A stretch of DNA of 27,500 bases from Botryococcus braunii (lineage: Eukaryota > Chlorophyta > Trebouxiophyceae), in contig KV908411.1 of assembly GCA_002005505.1 (NCBI GenBank), positions 40,001-67,500 of the forward strand, given 5' to 3'. The notes beneath the pieces were generated by a model. It ran no database searches, had not been told where the DNA came from, and saw nothing but the letters and a program-made list of their open reading frames with translations. Shown piece by piece: positions 9,306-27,500 of this stretch. The first letter of the stretch is position 1. The number at the start of each line of letters is the position of its first letter. A program made the position numbers and the translations under genes.

Positions 9306-10511
9306 GTGATCGATCACCTTAAGGCTTCTCCCCGCTGCTTCGGAGTGGTGCCAGTCCTCGCGCATGCGGCTGAATGTCCCCTAGTCGCATGCCATGGTCT
9401 CCCCCCTCCCCACACCTTCGAAGCAGGCCACCGTCCCGTTACGTATGACGGTCAACCCCTGCCTCAGGTGACCCAGGCTCGTCATTTAGGTGTCATGCTT
9501 TCTACGACTTCAGGTATTGGGGCCACCTCTGGCCACTTACGTGGCAAGATGTGGGGTTCCTGGTCTACTACTTTCACGCGCTATGATAAATCTTAAATGC
9601 GCCACTTCTACTGGTCTTTGTTTGCTTCTTCTCTTGGCGTGTGTGGTTCCTGATTTTTCGTATGGGTGTGAGATATGGAGTCTCCCGGTGTTTTCCCCCT
9701 CCTCCACTCGGCCCTCTGCCAACCCTTTAGAAAAGGATTTTCTTACTGTGATACGGATCGATCCTTGGGGTTCGTCAGACGGTCCACACCGATGTGCTCC
9801 TTGCCGAGGTCGGCATTTGGCCCCTTAAGCATATTTGGTTTAAGCGTGTGGTCACCTTTTGGAGCTCTCTGGTGGATCTCCCCGCAGACCACTTGTATGC
9901 CCGCATTCAAGAGGGACTCTTGCTCCTACGGTGTTACGGCTCAGACTCCGTCCCGGGCGGCTTCTTTTATGTCCGCCCTTCGACGCTTAGGGTACCCCTA
10001 TGAGGTTGATTGTCAGCAACCACATCCCGTTAATATGGATACCTTTTTAGCCCTCGTTCGGCAGGCTAATACCCTCGATGTGCCTTCCCTCCATGTTTCC
10101 CCTCGCTTAGCCCCTACTGATCCCCAGCTATGTACTTACGTGCGGTGGTTTGCGCACGCCCTACTAAGGCTCAGCGCTCCCACATTTTTTTATCTCTCTC
10201 TCTTGATGTTTCCAAGGCTCTTTCTCAGGTTTCGTCTTGGTGTTCATGGGCTTCCCATTGATATGGGCCGCCGGCAGCGGCTTCCGCGTCTTGAGCGAAT
10301 GTGTGATATGTGTGTTTCCGCTAAGGGTGATGGACACCACTTTGTTTTTCACTGTCCCGCTCTTACCCCGGTGCGAGACAGTTACCCCCAGGTGTTTGCT
10401 AGTCCATCTAAGTCTCTTCGGCACTTCATTTGGCACGCTGACTTGCGTGCGGTTGTATCCTTCATCTCGGATGCATTCCAGGCTCGTGTAGACTTTCGCC
10501 GGTTGTGGTGA

Positions 10512-11358
10512 CTTGGCCGCAGCCACGTCTGTGGCTGCCCCTCCCCCTTTCTCTTCCCCTTTCCCCCGTTTCGTTTCCGCCGCTGTGTGTCTATAGAAAT
10601 AAAGAAAAACGGGCCACACAAGGTAGCCAAACAAAGACTAGCTAGTCTTTGCTTGGCTACCGTGTGTGGCCCGTTTTTCTTTATTTCGGTTAGCGCGTGT
10701 GTTGTGGACATCTCATCATGCCCTCGTGGCTGGACAGATGTAAGTTGATCTTCCTTTTACAAGAGTGGGGCAAAGAAGACCAGCCCAATGTTCGGAGACC
10801 CAAACCCAAAATGTTTCAAGCTATGAGTCACACCCGGCGAGCTGCCACGGTACCCGCGTTGTACTGTACAACTTGTACATCGTCAATGCGATCTCGAGTC
10901 GCTGAGTCAACAATGTTAAAGGCATAGGAAGGTTATAAAACAAGGTCGAAGGAAAAGGGGGAGACAAGAACAAATATTTCATCCAAGTTGAGGCACAAAA
11001 GTTTTAAAGGTTAGAGAAGCCGGCAGTAGGATAAAGGTATTGTCGTCTGGTTAGTGGATCCAGCCACTTGCAGTTTACAGCACAAGGGAAAGGGCAACTC
11101 TGACGTGCCCTAGTCACAATTATTGTGGAGATTTCAGCGCCCACACACTGTGGACTTTGGCCAGTGGGCCAAGAATAGCTGAGGTCCCGAGTCAAGCATA
11201 AGACGCAGCTGGTAGAGTACGCCGACGAGGAGACTCACAGCACTCGTTAGCAATCGGGGGTTTTTGCTGCTTTGGTTGTCCTGCCGTAGATTGGGTATTT
11301 GAGAAGGCACAAGGTCTAGCACGGTTGGACAATCTGCGAGGCATTCACAAAATCGACC
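10512..11358. other. LINE tail and 5' flank of the NHL gene
   Basis: 10512-10595 is pyrimidine-rich LINE 3' UTR ending near aataaag. After the 92-bp palindrome (10596-10687) no exon is seen. A TATAAAA word lies at 10933, about 425 bp before the NHL start codon, and could be a promoter element, but nothing else supports that. Confidence 0.35.
10596..10687. repeat. 92-bp near-perfect palindrome at the LINE 3' end
   Basis: Arms 10596-10641 and 10642-10687 match with two mismatches, centred on CTAGCTAG. Each outer end contains AATAAA in opposite orientation, so both strands carry a polyadenylation-signal-like word. Confidence 0.95.
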
Positions 11359-15439
<4,081 letters not shown>

Positions 15440-15499
15440 GTGCTTGTGAGAAGTCGGAGCAAGCTCAGACTTCCCCTTTGAGGCTCTGCATGCCTTGCT

Positions 15500-15505
15500 G
15501 CGCGC

Positions 15506-15573
<68 letters not shown>

Positions 15574-15608
15574 ATGTGTGTGTGTGTGTGTGTGTGCTTG
15601 TCTGTGTG

Positions 15609-15702
<94 letters not shown>

Positions 15703-15714
15703 CGTGTTGCAACA
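15500..15714. repeat. (CG)n(GT)n microsatellite
   Basis: (CG)10 at about 15500-15520, then more than 180 bp of interrupted (GT)n. Confidence 0.95.
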
Positions 15715-16251
15715 TGCAAGGACAATGACTTTTTGTGCATCTTTGAAATGTTGGGACTGCCTGTCGCGGAGCTGAGGCTGTGGGAGGTTGCTGCTCTACA
15801 TCTGGAGTCCGTAATGCATAGCTGCTTGCGAGCCGGCATGCATTGCTGCTGATAAACGAACTAATCACCTTTGCTTGGCAGGTTTATTGAGTGTCTTTCA
15901 TGAAGTCTGCATCATACAAGCACACCGGCCAAGCTTAAGGCTTATCAGGTTTATAAAAGGATGCTATAAGAGAAGTCTTTCAATGAATGCTTTAAAAGAA
16001 TGCTTTAAATGCATGCTATGAAAGAACGCTTTATAAAAGAATGCTACTCGGCATTCTCGATAGAATCTGATCAATTTATGTTTGGCCAGAGCTCAAATGG
16101 TACATCTGCCCTTGTTCCTTGGGCCAAAACAGTTGTACCATTAGTATCATTTGGAGGCGGCCGACCTTCAAATGTCGGGGGGCGATCAAGAGCCACAAGG
16201 CGACCAGTTGGGGTTGATTTAGCAGCATCTCGACTTGTGTTGATAAATGGC
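15715..16251. other. Spacer with AT-rich short repeat; ambiguous frames
   Basis: 15950-16045 holds degenerate 13-16 bp units (gaatgctttaaaa). At 16078-16255 both strands have an open frame: minus reads RDAAKSTPTGRLVALDRPPT and plus reads GGGRPSNVGGRSRATRRPV. Neither joins to a neighbour, so I do not call a gene. Confidence 0.4.
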
Positions 16252-16376
16252 AGGCTGTGTCATCCAGCCACATGTTAGTAATGTTAGGTTGTGTCATCCA
16301 TCCACATATTAGTAATGTTAGGTTGTGTCATCCAGCCACATATTAGTAATGTTAGGTTGTGTCATCCAGCCACCAT
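16252..16376. repeat. 34-bp tandem repeat
   Basis: Units start at 16252, 16286, 16320 and 16354 (aggttgtgtcatccagccac, then atattagtaatgtt); about 3.6 copies, nearly identical. Confidence 0.95.
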
Positions 16377-16423
16377 TTTTGTGTTTGTGGTGCTTGGGAC
16401 TGCCCCCCCCCTTCCCCCTAAGA

Positions 16424-16570
16424 CAGGGTTTGGCATTTGTGTGGTAGGTTTTACATTAGTGTGGTAGGGTTTGGCATTAGTGTGGTAGATTCTGGCATTA
16501 CTGTGGTAATATTACTGCAGTTATTGTAGTCATACTGTTGACTGCTGTGGTAATTGTAGTCATACTTGAA
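16424..16570. repeat. 21-bp repeat (ggtttggcattagtgtggta)
   Basis: Four degenerate copies to about 16510, then a duplicated ctgtggtaattgtagtcatact-like segment to 16570. Confidence 0.7.
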
Positions 16571-16949
16571 AGTGATGCATGTGGTAATACCTACGACACA
16601 AGCCGTTGTACTACCACATACCTGGTAATATCACCACTAGCGTGCAGCACGCCTGCTCTCGGGCTGATAAGCGCGCACAAGCACTTGTCCACGACGTAGT
16701 ACAACATCCTGTACAGGCGATGTGCGACAAAGGGCGCTCCCAGAGGGCAGGGCCTGATCAGGCTCATTCATTGCCTGATCAGGGGTGATTGCATCGTGTG
16801 TATTGATAGCGGGGTTTTCACGAAGAGAGGTCCCTATTTTTTGTGGCGGGACAATCGAAATTGGGAGGGGGTCCCGGACAGCTCCCCTACGCAGGGACGT
16901 AGGGGTCCGGACAATTGGTGACATGTTTGGGGCAAATTTCTTTCGAAAG

Positions 16950-17106
16950 AATTGGATTTCGATGGAATTCCACTGAGAAGGGAGCTTCCTACAGGGCTGT
17001 GCCCTGCAGGCCGTCTGGACCTGCCCTTGTATGACCCACGGAATTCGAAGTCGGCTAGAGCTCTCCTCGAGGAGTATCGATCCCACCTGGGCAACTGCCC
17101 TTTCAG
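16950..17106 (+). CDS. Possible isolated exon, family unknown
   Basis: After tttctttcgaaag (acceptor at 16949) the plus frame reads ELDFDGIPLRRELPTG, then LDLPLYDPRNSKSARALLEE and YRSHLGNCPF, ending at a canonical TTTCAG|GTATTG donor (17106). Composition and the good donor suggest coding sequence, but no partner exon was found on either side, and the frame is open for under 200 bp. It could belong to a small gene between the two convergent genes, or to a repeat-derived fragment. Confidence 0.3.
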
Positions 17107-17195
17107 GTATTGATTAAGTCAGACCTGTTGAGTTGTACACGTGTTAATTAAGGCAGACTTGTGAGGTATTGATCAAGGCAGACCTGTTGAGGAGG
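17100..17195. repeat. ~30-bp repeat, three copies
   Basis: aggtattgattaagtcagac (about 17105), ttaattaaggcagacttgtgag (about 17145) and aggtattgatcaaggcagac (about 17164). Confidence 0.7.
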
Positions 17196-17800
17196 AGATA
17201 AAGGGAAATGAAGGCAGGCCCTCCCTTCTCCAATCTTCTGGTAGTTCTGTCTGTACTTGTCTTGCGAGACATCGAAGGCGGTTGAAGTCCTGGCTGTCGC
17301 ATGTGTGGGTTTGGAAGTTGCGCAGGAGATTCCTTCCAATTGGGCTTCCGGTTTCTGAAATCGGGTGATGGCTGAACGCCGAACCATGTGTGGCCTTGTA
17401 AGGCAGCTTCTCGATAAGGATCCGCCTTAAGCTGAAGGATGAACGTGTACTAAGAGACGTAACGTGTCCTGAATAATCATGAGGCGGAGGCCTTTTCAGC
17501 TGGCAAGTGGGTACACGTGGAGCAGAGATTGCGAGTAGCTTTTATTTGAAGTGAAGCGCTGGTTGCGTTTACCAATCGGCACGTAGGTTCACGTGAAGCA
17601 GAGAATCCGATTATCTTGTATAATGAAAAAAGTGTGGAAGAGGGCCCGTATGATGGCCGAAGTCATGAAATGTAAATGCTTTGTTTTCTGTCCCCGAGTG
17701 TGGTCATGATCTTGAGTTTGCTGCTGCTGCTGCTGCTGCTGCTGCTGTCGTCGTCGTCGGTGGATGGTTGTGTGCGCGTGTGCGTGCGCTCGTGCATGTG

Positions 17801-17877
<77 letters not shown>

Positions 17878-18849
17878 CGTGCTTGTGTGTGTGTGCGCGC
17901 GCGCACGTAAGCATGCGTTCTTGGCAATGTTGCGCAATCTTTTCGATGTAACCCACAATTTAAACCAGTGCAACGTGGAAGCGCACGTACATTCCATTGT
18001 CGGCAACATATTACACCTAAAAAAAAGTAGATAAGATGCTCTACACAAGGTTGCATCAAGACAATGCTTGGACGCCAAAAACCCTCTTATAATAGACTGT
18101 CGCATGGTCCACATTACAAGGACGGCGTCTGACGGGGAAATGTGGAGCTACTCCCACCATCATCAGGACAAGAGGGGTTGGGCGAGACGGACGGGACTCC
18201 GCGATCACAATCCGCAACCGGACAGATCATGTGACACTTTGCCACTGCTGTTTTTTGGAAGCGAAGGAACAAGAAGCTTGTACGTAAGCAGTACACGATC
18301 TCAAAGACTCTACAATGAAAACGCCCCTGGAAGAAGATATTACGCATGACACCTCGTAAGAGAGTGGTCGCCGCAAGTTTTAGCGTTTTGAAAGAATCTC
18401 TCGGAGGAGGCTCGTCTTCTTCCTGGGCTTCCAAAGGGTTTGGAAGCCAAGGAACAAGGAGACTCCACGGCACCAGCGCACGCGTTCCTTCCAAAGAGAT
18501 GACACGGAATTGAACACTGCTGGTTTTGTGGGACAGACGGAACAAGAACACTAGACCATTACAATGGGGCTGACTGGAGACAAATACGGGATTGGTCATG
18601 TTCCTAGTCCTGTTCCTAGTCATGTTCCTAGTCCTTTTTCACCATCACGTCCTGTTTATGGCCCCTTAATTACCGCATGCAGGATGCGTGATGTGCACAT
18701 ATGGTGTACACATGCATGTGCGATTATGATAGGCTTCACTTTTACTCTAAATACCAATAAGTGGTCACTGCCTCTTCTTGGAAGCAAAGGGGAAAGGCGC
18801 GAGCTCCGCCCTCACAGGCTGCGGCCCATCAAAAACAAGCGGCGGCTTC
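17196..18849. other. Region without supported gene between convergent genes
   Basis: It holds a degenerate ~75-bp repeat (gtacacgtggagcagagatt at about 17512 and gttcacgtgaagcagagaat at about 17588), a CTG/GT array (separate entry), and a 12-bp repeat (ttcctagtcctg, 18600-18637). The 169-codon minus frame at 18114-18623 shows no domain or splice partner. Downstream flank of the ATP6AP2-like gene is included. Confidence 0.5.
17717..17908. repeat. (CTG)n(TCG)n and (GT)n with CG cap
   Basis: About ten CTG triplets followed by four TCG triplets (17717-17758), a GCG-rich linker, (GT)n 17803-17872 and CGCGCGCGC at about 17896. Confidence 0.9.
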
Positions 18850-23624
<4,775 letters not shown>

Positions 23625-24168
23625 GTTGCCCAAGTTCCTCCTACTGTCACATTACAGGCTCCAGCACCTCGGTTCACAATGTGCGTTTAGGTGACCAAGG
23701 CCTTCGGCCTAGCCGAAGACGGTAAAGCACCACCCTCAAGGCAAAAACGATGCAATGAAACCTCAGCACAAGAAGAGAAAAAGGAGAAGCGTGCGCTGCT
23801 ATGCTGTGTGCTATTGCTTGTGACCTAGGGGAAGGCCTTCTTGAAAAGTGATCAGTACAAGATCCGAAATCCGGTACTGTACGGGCAAACCATTCTCACA
23901 TGTCACACACAAGATTTCTGGGGAAGCTAAATGATAAGAAAATGGTTTAGAAGAAAATACGTAATTCATTGTAGAAAGGTATCAATAATGGCTAGGGATA
24001 CGCTCTGCTGTCGTCTGGTGGAACGCCTGATCAACGACTATGGCTAGATGTGTACGCACTAATAACTGCATGACTGTCTTCGCTAGGCGTAGCTTACCGC
24101 AAAATTAAAATTGCCAATTCTTATAATCGTGGCTTTAATGCTTGGTCGAGTATAGATGGGCTTGCAGG
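23625..24168. promoter_or_regulatory. Probable bidirectional promoter
   Basis: The 544 bp between two head-to-head start codons (23624 minus, 24169 plus) have no tandem array, unlike most of the window. A perfect 7-bp hairpin CTTCGGC-cta-GCCGAAG lies at 23702-23718, in the likely 5' UTR of the minus-strand gene. No clear TATA box is assigned. The shared-promoter call is an inference from geometry. Confidence 0.45.
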
Positions 24169-27431
<3,263 letters not shown>

Positions 27432-27500
27432 GTATGTCTTTCCCTGTCTGTTCCTTTATTGGCATGTATACCTTACACTATGCAGGTAGTTCCGTTTTCA

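Larger units (their letters stand above)
8620..10511 (+). pseudogene. LINE reverse transcriptase ORF, multiply frameshifted
   Basis: This is the coding part of the LINE. Stops or frame changes occur at about 8855, 8940, 9020-9130, 9320, 9596, 9828 and 10000. The final open part (to 10511) is the best preserved and covers the thumb/connection and the Cys-His knuckle: [42 protein letters not shown]. Motif C has YADA, so the second catalytic Asp is missing. No single frame could make an active enzyme. Confidence 0.85.
8600..10595 (+). mobile_element. 5'-truncated, inactivated LINE (non-LTR retrotransposon)
   Basis: Successive plus frames match reverse transcriptase blocks in order: QGFRTGFSTLHQIFAVQHAA (8728-8790), FKAYDRVSR (motif A, about 8875-8905), ILAAVKSLHEDAQVTFM (about 8963-9016), GILKGPRGPISPTIQG (motif B), then YADA in place of the catalytic YADD (9202-9213). 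Downstream are [56 protein letters not shown] and a C-terminal knuckle [12 protein letters not shown], with the stop at 10511. Frameshifts, stops and a 98-bp tandem insertion separate the blocks. No endonuclease domain is visible. The lost catalytic aspartate and the broken frame make it non-autonomous. Confidence 0.9.

Noticed and set aside
16753..16783. Two CCTGATCAGG palindromes 21 bp apart, operator-like
   Set aside because: Bacterial-style operators are not expected here and no gene starts nearby.
16637..17086. 149-residue minus frame
   Set aside because: Composition is unremarkable and a better coding-like frame lies on the plus strand.
18114..18623. 169-residue minus frame
   Set aside because: No domain, signal, or phase-compatible neighbour; the opposite strand has short repeats.

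Overview
The window is nuclear DNA of a eukaryote. Coding sequence is broken into short exons bounded by GT-AG introns (plus two likely GC-AG introns), there is a non-LTR retrotransposon, and very long dinucleotide arrays (GT/CA, GA/CT) fill most introns and spacers. I cannot name the species. The gene content (a V-ATPase accessory protein 2 homologue, an S9 oligopeptidase, an NHL-repeat membrane protein) and the compact exons would fit a repeat-rich green alga or a related protist, but this is only an inference.

Layout: 1-4750 is mostly tandem repeats and remnants: a small fold-back element (75-185), the decayed 3' end of a LINE (about 477-689), minisatellites with 21-, 22-, 18-, 31- and 39-bp units, and a frameshifted SAP-like exon on the minus strand (3659-3815). 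A basic, AT-hook-bearing nuclear-type protein is encoded on the minus strand in exons at 7862-7998, 7215-7700 and 5386-5708; its 5' end is not found. A dead LINE lies at about 8600-10595 (+) and holds four perfect or near-perfect palindromes, the largest 86 and 92 bp. A predicted secreted/membrane NHL-repeat gene runs on the plus strand from 11359 to 15439. The stretch 15440-18850 is mainly repeats with one possible plus-strand exon. A complete ATP6AP2-like gene (7 exons, 344 codons, minus strand) spans 18850-23624. It is divergent from an oligopeptidase B/prolyl-oligopeptidase-like gene (+) that starts at 24169 and leaves the window at the right edge; the 544-bp gap (23625-24168) is a probable shared promoter.

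Most of these exons start without a methionine and are shorter than the surrounding repeat-derived open frames. They were built by matching splice phases and family motifs. The long frames through (GT)n, (CA)n, (GA)n and (CT)n (poly-CV, HT, RE, SL) are not genes. No functional coupling among the four genes is evident beyond the head-to-head arrangement of the last two.
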